This document shows, one piece after another, positions 52,508 through 61,171 of a stretch of 64,000 nucleotides of DNA. The translations under genes were made by a program, and so were the position numbers. Location: assembly GCA_903895695.1 (NCBI GenBank), contig CAITUY010000116.1:1-64000 (forward strand), read 5' to 3'. The notes below the pieces were generated by a model that saw only the letters and a list, made by a program, of their open reading frames with translations, did no database searches and had not been told where the DNA came from. The DNA is from an uncultured bacterium (GTDB lineage Bacteria > Verrucomicrobiota > Kiritimatiellia > CAIKKV01 > CAITUY01). Each line of letters opens with the position of its first letter. Within the stretch, counting starts at the first letter, position 1.

Positions 52508-52924
52508 ATGAAGAGCTATCGTCGGGAATTGTGGTTTGAGTTGCCGGTGCGGCGCGGGTTCGTCAGTATCACGCCGCAGGTCGAGGAGTGCCTGCGCACC
52601 AGCGGGATCCGCGAAGGGTTGTGCCTGGTCAACGCCATGCACATCACGGCCAGCGTTTTCGTCAATGACGATGAGTCCGGCCTGCACGCCGATTTTGAAC
52701 GCTGGCTCGAGAAACTGGCCCCGGAGAAACCGCACAGCCAGTACGCCCACAACGGCGCGGAAGATAACGGCGACGCCCATCTCAAACGGCAGATCATGGG
52801 CCGTGAGGTTGTGGTCGCTATCACGAACGGCAAACTCGACTTCGGTCCTTGGGAACAGATCTTCTATGGCGAATTCGATGGCAAGCGGCGAAAGAGGGTG
52901 CTGGTAAAGATCATCGGGGAGTGA
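52508..52924 (+). CDS. YjbQ family (UPF0047) protein, second copy
   Basis: The 138-residue protein reads [60 protein letters not shown] and [18 protein letters not shown]. This is the UPF0047 core, but the block that reads PHTTAGITINENADPDV in the copy at 3081 is [17 protein letters not shown] here, so the two are divergent paralogues. Its function is unsettled, as for the family. GGGAGGCGG upstream supports the ATG at 52508. It is divergent from the lytic transglycosylase gene. Confidence 0.87.
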   Translation: MKSYRRELWFELPVRRGFVSITPQVEECLRTSGIREGLCLVNAMHITASVFVNDDESGLHADFERWLEKLAPEKPHSQYAHNGAEDNGDAHLKRQIMGREVVVAITNGKLDFGPWEQIFYGEFDGKRRKRVLVKIIGE

Positions 52925-52932
52925 AGCTTGGC

Positions 52933-52961
52933 TTGACGATGTAACCACATGTGACTACATT
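52933..52961 (+). promoter_or_regulatory. Promoter with palindromic operator for the Phd/PIN operon
   Basis: TTGACG (52933-52938) and TACATT (52956-52961) are separated by exactly 17 bases. Inside lies TGTA-N2-CACATGTG-N2-TACA (52940-52959), a 16-of-20 palindrome that overlaps the spacer and minus-10. Toxin-antitoxin operons are commonly autorepressed from such sites. Transcription would begin at about 52968, the antitoxin ATG, implying a leaderless message. Confidence 0.65.
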
Positions 52962-52967
52962 TGTTGT

Positions 52968-53258
52968 ATGAAGAAGACCGGAAAAGCAATGAAGCCGACC
53001 GCCTATCCGGCTGGCGGTGGCACAGTGTTCTCGGTGCGGGAGGCCAAGGCGCAACTGTCGGCCCTTGTCGGGCGGGCCGCCGAGGGAGAAGAAATCACGA
53101 TCACGTGGCATGGCCAGTCCCGTGCCAGGCTCACGCCGCTTCCGGCCGCCGTCAGGGTTATGCGGGTGAACCGTGCGTGGCTCAGATCGCAGCCGCCTGG
53201 CCGACAGGGCTCGCGAGCCGAGGACCTCGTTCGGTCCGATCGCGACGCACGGGGGTAA
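52968..53258 (+). CDS. Phd/YefM-family antitoxin
   Basis: The 96-residue protein has the Phd/YefM N-terminal pattern TVFSVREAKAQLSALVGRAA, then EGEEITITWHGQSRARLTPL, which forms the DNA-binding dimer. The basic C-terminal part would neutralise the toxin. Start choice is between ATG 52968, which would be leaderless from the predicted promoter, and ATG 52989, with a weak GGAAAA ahead. The PIN toxin gene begins three bases after the stop, and the palindrome upstream is the likely self-operator. Confidence 0.87.
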   Translation: MKKTGKAMKPTAYPAGGGTVFSVREAKAQLSALVGRAAEGEEITITWHGQSRARLTPLPAAVRVMRVNRAWLRSQPPGRQGSRAEDLVRSDRDARG

Positions 53259-53260
53259 GC

Positions 53261-53692
53261 ATGTACCTGGACAGCGCTATCCTGGTCAAACTGGTCGTGC
53301 GCGAGCCGGACAGTGAATATTATGCGGATTTTGTGGATGGCCAGTCTGCCGTGTTCTCCTCGGAGCTCACGATTGTCGAATGCCGGTCGGCTTTGCTCCG
53401 GAAGCAAGCGCAAGGACAGCTTGCCGCTCGGACCTGCAGCGGCGCCTGGGCGCGCCTGCAAGCGCTTTGGTCCGGCGGCGGTCTTGTGCTTTATCCCGTC
53501 AGCCTCGCCGTGTTGCAGGAGGCGGGGGAGACGATCCAGCGTTGCACCGGACACGCGCCTCTGCGCACGCTCGACGCCATCCACATCGCCACATGCCTGC
53601 GTTCACGAGCCTATCCACTGGTGACAAACGATGGCGTTATGCGTGCGGCTGCCGAGATCCTAGGCGTGCCGCTGAGTCAAATGCCTGATTGA
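53261..53692 (+). CDS. PIN-domain toxin (VapC-like)
   Basis: The 143-residue protein starts MYLDSAILVKLVVREPDSEY, with the first PIN aspartate in LDS, then SSELTIVECRSALLRKQAQG with the conserved glutamate, and LRTLDAIHIATCLRSRAYPL with the third acidic residue. TNDGVMRAAAEILGV carries the last. All four acidic positions appear intact, so it is a probable RNase toxin. It pairs with the Phd-type antitoxin three bases upstream. A hybrid Phd/PIN pairing is common. Contrast the broken PIN gene at 38243. Confidence 0.88.
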   Translation: MYLDSAILVKLVVREPDSEYYADFVDGQSAVFSSELTIVECRSALLRKQAQGQLAARTCSGAWARLQALWSGGGLVLYPVSLAVLQEAGETIQRCTGHAPLRTLDAIHIATCLRSRAYPLVTNDGVMRAAAEILGVPLSQMPD

Positions 53693-53703
53693 CGATTCGA
53701 GGC

Positions 53704-54750
53704 ATGAAAACCGCCGAATTCGATTACGAGCTGCCACCCGACCTGATCGCCCAGCACCCGCTGGAGGATCGGGCCGCGGCTCGCATGATGGTCGTGGATC
53801 GCGAGAGGGGGACACTGGTTCATCGCCGGGTGGGCGACCTGCCGGAGTACCTTCGGTCGGGCGACGTGCTGGTCGTCAACGACACGCGCGTGATCCCGGC
53901 GCGGTTGCTGGGCGTCAAGGAGGCGACTGGCGGCCGGGTCGAGTTGCTGTTGCTGGAAGAACTGGCGCCGGGGCGCTGGCAGGCGTTGTGCGGGGCCTCG
54001 CGGCGTCCGCAGCCCGGCGCGCGCCTGCGGCTGGGCGGGGGACAACTCCTGGCGACGGTCGTGAATCATGAGCCCGACGGCCGGGTCGTCGTCGACTTGA
54101 CGGCCGAACGTCCGCTGGCCGAGGTGCTTGAGGAGGTCGGCCTCACGCCTCTGCCGCCCTACATCAAGCGCGACTACGCGAACCCCGAAGCGATCCAACC
54201 GGACCGGCACGACTACCAGACGGTTTTTGCCCGCGTGCCCGGGGCCGTGGCGGCGCCCACCGCCGGCCTCCATCTCACCGACGCGCTGCTTCAAGCGCTT
54301 GCCGCGAAAGGCGTGAACCGCGCGGCCGTGACGCTGCACGTAGGCCTGGGCACATTCCGACCCGTCGATGCCGAGGAGGTGGAGGGCCACCGCATGGAGG
54401 AGGAGCGTTTCACCATTGCCGAAGACGCTGCTGCCGCCATTGCCGCCGCCCGGCCTGGCGGGGGGCGCGTGGTGGCGGTGGGGAGCACGGTGGTGCGGAC
54501 GCTCGAGAGCGCGGCGGCGTGGCACGGCCGGGTATGCGCCTGCAGCGGCCGGACGGATCTGTTCATCCGTCCGCCCTATGCCTTTAAGGTCGCGGATGCG
54601 ATGCTGACAAATTTCCATCTTCCGCGGTCAACGCTCATCATGATGGTCACCGCGCTGGCCGGGATTGATCTGGTCCGACGCGCGTACCGCGAGGCCGTGG
54701 CAGAGCGTTACCGGTTCTACAGCTATGGCGACTGCATGTTGATTGTCTAG
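53704..54750 (+). CDS. queA: S-adenosylmethionine:tRNA ribosyltransferase-isomerase
   Basis: The 348-residue protein opens FDYELPPDLIAQHPLEDRAA and contains DVLVVNDTRVIPARLLG, YIKRDYANPEAIQPDRHDYQ, VAAPTAGLHLTDALLQAL, HVGLGTFRPVDAEEVEGH and NFHLPRSTLIMMVTALAG. QueA transfers and isomerises the ribose of SAM onto 7-aminomethyl-7-deazaguanine in tRNA, making epoxyqueuosine. Length and motifs match the family. ATG at 53704 is chosen as the start of homology. It is convergent with the phosphofructokinase gene and their stop codons abut. Confidence 0.96.
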   Translation: MKTAEFDYELPPDLIAQHPLEDRAAARMMVVDRERGTLVHRRVGDLPEYLRSGDVLVVNDTRVIPARLLGVKEATGGRVELLLLEELAPGRWQALCGASRRPQPGARLRLGGGQLLATVVNHEPDGRVVVDLTAERPLAEVLEEVGLTPLPPYIKRDYANPEAIQPDRHDYQTVFARVPGAVAAPTAGLHLTDALLQALAAKGVNRAAVTLHVGLGTFRPVDAEEVEGHRMEEERFTIAEDAAAAIAAARPGGGRVVAVGSTVVRTLESAAAWHGRVCACSGRTDLFIRPPYAFKVADAMLTNFHLPRSTLIMMVTALAGIDLVRRAYREAVAERYRFYSYGDCMLIV

Positions 54751-55959
54751 CTACTTCTTGACCACCTTGACACCCTTGAATCGGCCGATCTTCGGCAGGG
54801 GGCCGACGATCGGGCCGGCATAGGCCAGAAATGCCGATGTGACGTCGTTCGCCTCTTTGGTGATGAACTCGTCCGGCACATGGCGCGTTTCCTTGGAAAC
54901 ACTGGCCAGCGGGACGCGCTCGAAATACACCGCATACTTCTTGCCCGGCTTGCGGCGGATGGCGATCGAGCCGCTGGGTTCCTTGCCCTTGAGCGCTTCC
55001 TTGACCGCCAGCATGCCGACGGTGCGCGCTTCCTTGGCGTCCACGGCCGACACGAGGCCGGGGAATGAACGCTGCAGGTAGCCGAATGTGTCGGCGCGCA
55101 CGCGGGTGATCTTGGTGCGGTTCTTGATCTCCGTGGCGAGCAGATCGCCCAGGGCGCCGGTGCCGCTGAGTTGCACGTTGCCGTGCGAGTCGACCTCCTT
55201 GGAGAATTTCGCGGCAATGGCCGTGCCGTTCTCGTCGGCGATGCCCTCGGATACCGCGATCACGCAGCGGCCGTACTTCGCATAGACGCGCTCGACGTCG
55301 GCGATGAACTTTTCGGTGATGAACGGGCGCTCGGGCAGGTAGATCAGGTGCGGGCCGTCATCCGGGTAGACGCGGGCCAGGGCCGAGGCGGCGGTCAGGA
55401 AGCCGGCGTGGCGGCCCATGATGACGTTGATCTTCACGCCGGGCAGGGCGCGGCTGTCGAGGTTGTCGCCCATGCTGGCACAGGCGACGAACTTGGCGGC
55501 GCTGCCGAAGCCGGGCGTGTGGTCGTTCTCACGCAGATCGTTGTCAATCGTCTTCGGGATATGGTAGCAGCGCAGGTCGTAGCCGACCTTTTTGGCGTTT
55601 TCGTTGATGATGTGCGTGGCTTCGGCGGAGTCGTTACCGCCGATGTAGAAGTAGTAGCGGATGTTGTACTTCGTCAGGATGCCGAATACCTTGGCGCATT
55701 CCTCGTCGGACGGCTTCTTGCGGGCCGACCCGAGGGCCGAGGCCGGGGTGTTGGCGACGGCTTCCAGCGTGGTGGCGCTCTCCTTGCGCATGTCGATGAA
55801 GTCTTCCTCGAGGATGCCCTTCATCCCGTGCAGCGCGCCATAGATGCCGCCGATATCCTTCGACAGCTTGGCCTGCAGGACGGCGCCCACGAGGCTCTGG
55901 TTGATGACGACGGTCGGTCCGCCGCTCTGTCCGATCAGCATGTTTCCTTTAGCCGGCAT
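54751..55959 (-). CDS. pfp: 6-phosphofructokinase, probable pyrophosphate-dependent type
   Basis: The 402-residue protein carries the PFK fold with LIGQSGGPTVVINQSLVG, YIGGNDSAEA (107-113) and the phosphoryl-transfer block PKTIDNDL (135-142). Lysine 136 replaces the glycine of ATP-dependent PGTIDND, and Asp110 stands where ATP-PFK has a glycine; both substitutions are typical of pyrophosphate-dependent enzymes. It would phosphorylate fructose 6-phosphate reversibly with PPi. AAGGAGAAGG upstream fixes the ATG at 55959. Together with the class II aldolase at 23256 it suggests a PPi-linked glycolysis. Confidence 0.88.
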   Translation of the reverse strand: MPAKGNMLIGQSGGPTVVINQSLVGAVLQAKLSKDIGGIYGALHGMKGILEEDFIDMRKESATTLEAVANTPASALGSARKKPSDEECAKVFGILTKYNIRYYFYIGGNDSAEATHIINENAKKVGYDLRCYHIPKTIDNDLRENDHTPGFGSAAKFVACASMGDNLDSRALPGVKINVIMGRHAGFLTAASALARVYPDDGPHLIYLPERPFITEKFIADVERVYAKYGRCVIAVSEGIADENGTAIAAKFSKEVDSHGNVQLSGTGALGDLLATEIKNRTKITRVRADTFGYLQRSFPGLVSAVDAKEARTVGMLAVKEALKGKEPSGSIAIRRKPGKKYAVYFERVPLASVSKETRHVPDEFITKEANDVTSAFLAYAGPIVGPLPKIGRFKGVKVVKK

Positions 55960-56099
55960 GAGTCCTTCTCCTTGCTTTTTGGGCGGGTGTTTCTGGGCCC
56001 GCAAATCGCGGCGTACTCTGGCACAGCAGGGCGCGGCGTTCAAGTTTTTCGTCCAGTTTCAAGCTGTTGAACCTGTCGCAACGGTCTATACTGCGGCCC

Positions 56100-56543
56100 A
56101 TGCGACGGGTAATGGCGTGGTTACTCTTGATGGCCGGATTGCTCCTGTTTGGCTCGGGGTGCGCCACGGTGCATCCCCCGCGCGGCGTGCCCAACGTGGA
56201 ACGGACAGTGCTCGCCACGGGGTACTGCCCCTGCCGTGAGTGTTGTGGTTGGCGTCGGAATTGGCTGGGCCGACCGGTCTATGCGAGCGGTCCGCTGGCC
56301 GGCCAGCGCAAGGATGTGGGCATGACCGCCAGCGGCACCCGGGCCCACAAGGGAACGATCGCCGCGGACACCAGCCGCTACCCGTTCGGGACGATCTTCT
56401 ACATTCCGGGCTACGGGTACGGCCGCGTCGAGGACCGGGGGGGCGACATCAAGGGCGATCACATCGACCTGTTCTTCGAGAGTCACCGCGAGGCCCTGGC
56501 CTGGGGCAGACGTTACCGGCAGGTGCAGATTTGGTTCCAGTGA
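56100..56543 (+). CDS. 3D-domain lipoprotein
   Basis: The 147-residue protein has a lipoprotein signal with a cysteine after LLLFGSG (Cys21), then the 3D domain: TVLATGYCPCRECCGW, ASGTRAHKGTIAADTSRYPF and the DRGGDIKGDHIDLFFE block with the three conserved aspartates. 3D domains form a MltA-like barrel and often act on or bind peptidoglycan. The lipobox is only moderately good. The gene follows a minus-strand phosphofructokinase divergently, so it has its own promoter. Confidence 0.82.
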   Translation: MRRVMAWLLLMAGLLLFGSGCATVHPPRGVPNVERTVLATGYCPCRECCGWRRNWLGRPVYASGPLAGQRKDVGMTASGTRAHKGTIAADTSRYPFGTIFYIPGYGYGRVEDRGGDIKGDHIDLFFESHREALAWGRRYRQVQIWFQ

Positions 56544-56550
56544 GGCATCA

Positions 56551-56571
56551 GTGAACAGTAAACAGTGAACA
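56551..56571. repeat. GTGAACAGT-word repeat at a convergent junction
   Basis: GTGAACAGTAAACAGTGAAC runs between the stop of the 3D-domain gene and the stop of the minus-strand orphan gene. It belongs to the same style of short-word repeat as those at 9602, 15407, 33626 and 35870, with the word GTGAACAGT. Only one arm is present. Confidence 0.6.
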
Positions 56572-56573
56572 AC

Positions 56574-58529
56574 TCACGCCAGTTTGATATGGCGGCGGAT
56601 CTCGGTGGTCAGGGCGACGCCATCGGTGCGGTTCAGTCGGTCCAGCACACGTTCCCAACGGTAGGCGAAACTGCCGTGCTCGTCACGGCGGCGGTGTTTA
56701 AACAGGGTGTCGAAGGCCCGTTTCCGTTTCCGGTATTCCAGTTGAATGTGGGTGAAGCGTTCATGGAAGGCGCTCGCGTAGGCGTCGGCCACCGCTTCAT
56801 GCTCGGGGGTGAACGGGGTACGGCGGTTGACCGGGGCGGCATAGGCGGCCGCGTGCGCTTCCAGCGGCGAGGTGTAGTCGACAAACGTTCCGGTGTGGTC
56901 GGCCACGACGATCTCGATCGGCATGCCGGCCTCGTCCTCGAGCATGATCTCGTCGCCGTCGTCGAACAGCACGCGGTTCTGCAGGTTCATGCGGCCGACG
57001 ATGATATTCGTGGCGGCCGTACGGCCCAGCAGGGCGGCGAACTGCAGCGCGTACTGGCTATTCTGATACCGCAGGCGGGGGATCTTGTCCGTCGCGATGC
57101 CCACGATATAGTCGCGTTCGAAGTACGTGCTCCAGATCATCTGGCCTTCGTATTCGCGCCGGGCGCCGCGGTAGCGCTCGCTGATCTTGCGCGTGGTGAT
57201 GCGGGGCGGGAGGTTCATGCCCAGTTGGCGACACCCGAGCCGCCGGTCCAAGATGTAGTCGGTGTAGTCCTCGGCCTCCATGATGGCGCGCAGCAGGTCC
57301 TTGTTCTCGTCGAGGTGTTCGCGAATGCCCCACTTCTGCATGCGGAGGATGCGCACGAAGGGCTGCGGCGTGGCGCGCTGCTTGATCTCGGCCACGTAGA
57401 CGTCGCGGCGGCCGGCGGCGGAGGGGCGCTGGGAGAGCGAACCGATGATGCGCCCGATGTTGACGTACTCGAGATCGCCGAACTCGCGCACGAAATTGAA
57501 GATGAACCCGCGGGCCTTTTCGTCGCACAGCAGCCGCAACTCCGGCGAATCCGGGTTGCGTTCGAATTCGTCGAAGATCGGGTCGAACACCAGTTCGCCC
57601 TCCTCGATCCGTCCCCCGGGCAGCCACTCAATCTGCATGTAGAACTCGGAGCTCAACCCCAGGAAAGTTTCTTCGGAAATGGTTTCGTCACGTTGGGCGA
57701 GGAGGGCGGCGAACATGCAGTTGCGCCATTCGATGTTGTCGAGGTTATCCTCGCGCAGGTCCGTGCGGACGGCCGCGCGGAATTGCGCCTTGATGGACTC
57801 GTAGATGGAGCGGAGGCCATCGGGGCCGGATGTCTGGACATCGCATGCCGCGAAGTCCTTGGCGCCGAAAGAAGGCGCCGCCTCGAAGAACGAGATTTCG
57901 GGGTACCCGCGCCGGTTGTGGCGGCTTGAGAAATCGCGGATCTCACCCAGATGCTCGGCGAGTTCAAGAGGGGGGAGGTCGGCGAGCGATTCGAAGGCGG
58001 CGTAGGTGAGGAATCGCGTGCCCACCACGCGGTTATAGTAGTAGATGGGCCGGCCGCCGATGCGGAGTCGCGAGGATTCGATCATGGCCTTCATGTCCTC
58101 GGGCGTGTGGGGCAACGCGGCGATGCGCCAGCTCTCGCCCCGTTCCTTGATGGCCTGGCGGACCTTGAGGTTCATGACGTGAAGAAACTTGATCTTCTGC
58201 TTGGAGACCAGTTCTTGGAGTTGGTCGTCAGCCTCGAACGCCAGCGGCATATTGTCGGGATCGGGCCGGATCAGGATGGCGTTGTCGTCGACGATGAGGT
58301 CGACCGACTGCTGCCATTCGACCATTTCCTCCTCTTCAGTAAGTGGCGGGATACCCACGGCGCCGCGGTCGGCATTGACGGCATGCACGTAGGCCATGCG
58401 CTGCGTGGCATGGATGCCCGGCAACGTGACCAAGGTCCGTGCGCGCGGGAATAGCGTGGCGATCCGCGACCGCAGGTTCCCCTGAGCGTCGCGGGCGAGC
58501 GGGTGGTCGCCAATGATCCGGATCGGCAT
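56574..58529 (-). CDS. Large conserved-looking protein of unknown function
   Basis: I do not recognise a family for this 651-residue protein. It has no signal peptide or membrane segment. The N-terminal half is mixed alpha/beta with LIVDDNAILIRPDPDNMPLA. The central region contains DLEYVNIGRIIGSL and VYVAEIKQRATPQPFVRILR. The segment NIIVGRMNLQNRVLFDDGDE followed by IEIVVADHTGTFVDY (509-551) is reminiscent of a kinase-like catalytic loop with an N and a later acidic D-x-T-G. This resemblance is weak and may be chance. The start at 58529 (MPIRIIGDHP) is where protein-like sequence begins. It is divergent from infA. Confidence 0.6.
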   Translation of the reverse strand: MPIRIIGDHPLARDAQGNLRSRIATLFPRARTLVTLPGIHATQRMAYVHAVNADRGAVGIPPLTEEEEMVEWQQSVDLIVDDNAILIRPDPDNMPLAFEADDQLQELVSKQKIKFLHVMNLKVRQAIKERGESWRIAALPHTPEDMKAMIESSRLRIGGRPIYYYNRVVGTRFLTYAAFESLADLPPLELAEHLGEIRDFSSRHNRRGYPEISFFEAAPSFGAKDFAACDVQTSGPDGLRSIYESIKAQFRAAVRTDLREDNLDNIEWRNCMFAALLAQRDETISEETFLGLSSEFYMQIEWLPGGRIEEGELVFDPIFDEFERNPDSPELRLLCDEKARGFIFNFVREFGDLEYVNIGRIIGSLSQRPSAAGRRDVYVAEIKQRATPQPFVRILRMQKWGIREHLDENKDLLRAIMEAEDYTDYILDRRLGCRQLGMNLPPRITTRKISERYRGARREYEGQMIWSTYFERDYIVGIATDKIPRLRYQNSQYALQFAALLGRTAATNIIVGRMNLQNRVLFDDGDEIMLEDEAGMPIEIVVADHTGTFVDYTSPLEAHAAAYAAPVNRRTPFTPEHEAVADAYASAFHERFTHIQLEYRKRKRAFDTLFKHRRRDEHGSFAYRWERVLDRLNRTDGVALTTEIRRHIKLA

Positions 58530-58690
58530 AGGCGGCAGAATAACACCGACGACCGGCGTTTGCACCGGTTTTTGGGTGGGTGTGTCGGCCTTGAATCGCC
58601 GCGCGGCACCATTGACAGGATGGACTCCGTTATGATACCTACGGGGCCGCTTGAAAACGCGGAGCCTCGGTTCCGTGGGGGAGAACACGC

Positions 58691-58921
58691 ATGCCGGAAG
58701 AAACCAAAGACGATGCAATTCGGGTTGATGGAACGGTGGTCAAGGTACTGCCGGCCACCATGTATCGGGTGAAGCTCGATAACGGGCACGAATTGCTCGC
58801 TCATATTTCCGGAAAGATGCGCAAGCATTTCATCCGCATCACGTCGGGTGACAAGGTCACGGTCGAGATCTCGCCCTACGACCTGACCAAGGGGCGCATC
58901 ACCTACCGTCACAAGACGTGA
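58691..58921 (+). CDS. infA: Translation initiation factor IF-1
   Basis: The 76-residue protein is the S1/OB-fold IF-1: [40 protein letters not shown] and the C-terminal [21 protein letters not shown]-1 binds the ribosomal A site with IF-3 during initiation. Length and sequence match the family. It lies alone between divergent and convergent neighbours, 161 bases from the orphan gene start. Confidence 0.95.
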   Translation: MPEETKDDAIRVDGTVVKVLPATMYRVKLDNGHELLAHISGKMRKHFIRITSGDKVTVEISPYDLTKGRITYRHKT

Positions 58922-58936
58922 CCGGGTCTGCCTTCA

Positions 58937-59779
58937 CTACTTCAGCCGCAGCCGCTTGAGCCAGGCCGTGAAATCGGCGGGCAGCGGACTCTCGCCCCGG
59001 ATGGTCTTTCGGGTCCGCGGTGATACGAACTGAATCGCCGCCGCATGCAGCAGTTGGCGCTCCACGTGGCGCACCTCCGGGGGGAGCACGTGGCGTTGCC
59101 CATAGTTGCGTTCGCCCAGGATCGGGTGGCCGATGCCGAGCAGGTGAATCCGGATCTGGTGGGTCCGGCCGGTATCGATCTTGAGCCTGACGTGGCTGGC
59201 CGTGTCATTGGCGTCGAGCACATGCAGGTGGGTGACGGCCGGCGTATTCTCGATAGGGCGCTCGATGGTCCGGTCCTTCTCGCGGATCCGGCCCACCACC
59301 AGGGCGTGGTACAGTTTCAGCACCCGCCCGGCCCGAAACACCTCCACGAGGTCGTCGAATGCCTTGGCGTGGCGTGCGCAGAGGAGGCACCCGGATGTGT
59401 CGCGGTCGATCCGGTGGGCGGCACAGAGGTCGGGGGCGGCGAGTTGCACGCGCAGGAGGGTCTCCGCGCTGTCCGGTCCGTTTGCGGCCAGCCCCGCCGG
59501 CTTGTCGATGACGACGAAGTCGGGGTCGTTGATCAGCACGCGCAGTTGGGGGGCCGTTTCGATGGTGGGGGTGGCGGGGGCGACGGCCGGGCTTTCGATC
59601 GTATCGCCGCGCTGCACCGTGTGGCGGGCCATCCAGACGCGCCGTCCGTTGATGAACACCTGGCGCAGGTCGAGCAGCGACTTGGCGCGATTGCGCGAGA
59701 CGCCCAGGGCATGGGACAGAAAATCTTGTAGCGTCAGGCCTGCCTGATCGTCGTTGACTCGCCATTGACGCGTTTGCAT
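58937..59779 (-). CDS. RluA-family pseudouridine synthase
   Basis: The 280-residue protein has an N-terminal S4 domain (LQDFLSHALGVSRNRAKSLL) and the RluA catalytic block CAAHRIDRDTSGCLLCARHA, where the HRxD-type aspartate is the nucleophile, then YHALVVGRI, DTGRTHQIRIHLLGIGHP and GERNYG. It isomerises uridine to pseudouridine in rRNA or tRNA; the target site cannot be inferred. The ATG at 59779 (MQTRQWRVNDDQAG) is preferred to an upstream in-frame codon by homology. It is convergent with infA. Confidence 0.92.
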   Translation of the reverse strand: MQTRQWRVNDDQAGLTLQDFLSHALGVSRNRAKSLLDLRQVFINGRRVWMARHTVQRGDTIESPAVAPATPTIETAPQLRVLINDPDFVVIDKPAGLAANGPDSAETLLRVQLAAPDLCAAHRIDRDTSGCLLCARHAKAFDDLVEVFRAGRVLKLYHALVVGRIREKDRTIERPIENTPAVTHLHVLDANDTASHVRLKIDTGRTHQIRIHLLGIGHPILGERNYGQRHVLPPEVRHVERQLLHAAAIQFVSPRTRKTIRGESPLPADFTAWLKRLRLK

Positions 59780-60126
59780 GGGGGTATTATGCCTGTTGGC
59801 GCGCAAACGTCCAGCCCCGCGAGAGAAGAGAATGTCAGGTGGTCATCCTTGTAGTGAGGTCAACTTTTGGTAGCATGCGTGGCTTTGGTCCGGACACCCG
59901 CTCGCCCACGCGCGTGCATCGGGGCGTGGCTTTGTCCGGTCGGCCTTAATGTGTGGCAACGGCCCAAAGAGAGATACAACGGATGGCTGGTAATGAGGGT
60001 GGGGGTAGGGGACATGGGTGTCGCCGCGCTGCGGGCGAAACGGCGGGAAGGGCGCGTCGCGAGCCGATGAATGGCCGCCCACCGATACGTGTCGCCGTCA
60101 GATGCGGGTGCGGGACGATTCGGAGC
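59780..60126. other. Intergenic region with two imperfect 16-17-base direct repeats
   Basis: This stretch between rluA and the membrane-protein gene is rich in G and C and has no clear gene. GCGTGGCTTTGGTCCGG (59877-59893) recurs as GCGTGGCTTTGTCCGG (59924-59939), 47 bases apart. Part of it could be coding if the downstream gene starts at 60067 instead of 60127. No tRNA-like or terminator structure is evident. Confidence 0.35.
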
Positions 60127-61065
60127 ATGATTGGCGCCGCGCTCCTTGCCTGCCTCAGGGTCGGGGATTGTGCCGCCGATGTCCCGGGCGACTTTTTTGA
60201 CCGGCATCGCGAGTACATGGATCTGGTCTTCTATGACCCGTCGTATCTGTACGCCCAGTACCTACGCGAGCCCAGTCACCACGAAAGCGGGCAGACCGAG
60301 GAAGCCAGCCTCGATTATTTCTACCTCGAGGCCGACGCCGCCGTGGGTCTGACCGCGGAAAGCGCCATATGTGCGGATCTCGAGTTCGCCTCACGACGTT
60401 ATGATTTCGACCGCCCGGGAAACTCCAACCGGCCGCTGGGCACGCCCACGTTGTATCAGGTTCAAACCCTCATAGCGGCAGGCGGCTTCGTCAGCGATGA
60501 CTTGTTGCTGGCCTGGACGTTCTATCCCGGCCTCTATTCCGATTTCAGCCAGGCACTTGACTGGCAGGATTTCCAGTGGGCCAGTGGTCCGATCGCGTGT
60601 TATCGGCTGACACCCCGTTTCGCGGTGCATGTCGGGGTTCAGGCCTCTGTGGACGACTGGCGCCGCTCGCTTTACCCGGTGGGCGGGATTAGCTACCTGT
60701 CTGAAGACGGTCGACTGCACATCAACGCCACCGCTCCGTTCATGTTCCGGGTCGGCTACAGACCGGTGGGGACCACGGAATACTTTGCGCAGGTGTGGTA
60801 TTCCGAAAGCGACTACCACGCCTATCTTGGCCCGGAGGAAGTGGACTCGCGCGTCAGGATCACCGACGTGAAGGCCGGGTGTGGCGTCGTATTGGAGATC
60901 GCCAGGCATCTTGACCTGACGTTGGAGTGCGGCTGCAGCGTTGCCAATGCATTTAAGGTGAAGGAGGGCGCGGTGGCCGAGCAGGACGGGAGCTCTGGCG
61001 TCTGTCCTTATATCTCGGTGGCGCTGGGGGCGCGCACCGACGAGACGCTCCGGCGGTTGCGGTGA
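60127..61065 (+). CDS. Predicted outer-membrane beta-barrel protein
   Basis: The 312-residue protein starts with a short hydrophobic leader (MIGAALLACL) and continues with alternating beta-strand-like sequence ending in aromatic residues, for example LDYFYLEADAAVGLT, LLAWTFYPGLYSDFSQ and YFAQVWYSESDYHAYLGPEE, and the C-terminal strand CPYISVALGARTDETL. This pattern suits an outer-membrane beta-barrel, perhaps of the DUF6268 type, but I cannot confirm the family. No convincing Shine-Dalgarno sequence marks a start; ATG 60067 is an alternative. Nothing is visible about its ligand. Confidence 0.5.
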   Translation: MIGAALLACLRVGDCAADVPGDFFDRHREYMDLVFYDPSYLYAQYLREPSHHESGQTEEASLDYFYLEADAAVGLTAESAICADLEFASRRYDFDRPGNSNRPLGTPTLYQVQTLIAAGGFVSDDLLLAWTFYPGLYSDFSQALDWQDFQWASGPIACYRLTPRFAVHVGVQASVDDWRRSLYPVGGISYLSEDGRLHINATAPFMFRVGYRPVGTTEYFAQVWYSESDYHAYLGPEEVDSRVRITDVKAGCGVVLEIARHLDLTLECGCSVANAFKVKEGAVAEQDGSSGVCPYISVALGARTDETLRRLR

Positions 61066-61171
61066 TAGAGCCTGCTTGGGGGCGAAGGGGCGAAGTCCTT
61101 TGAGCGGAACCACTTGACAGGCACACATGGCTGCGAGACATTGCCAATTCAGATAGATGCCCTTGTAACGA

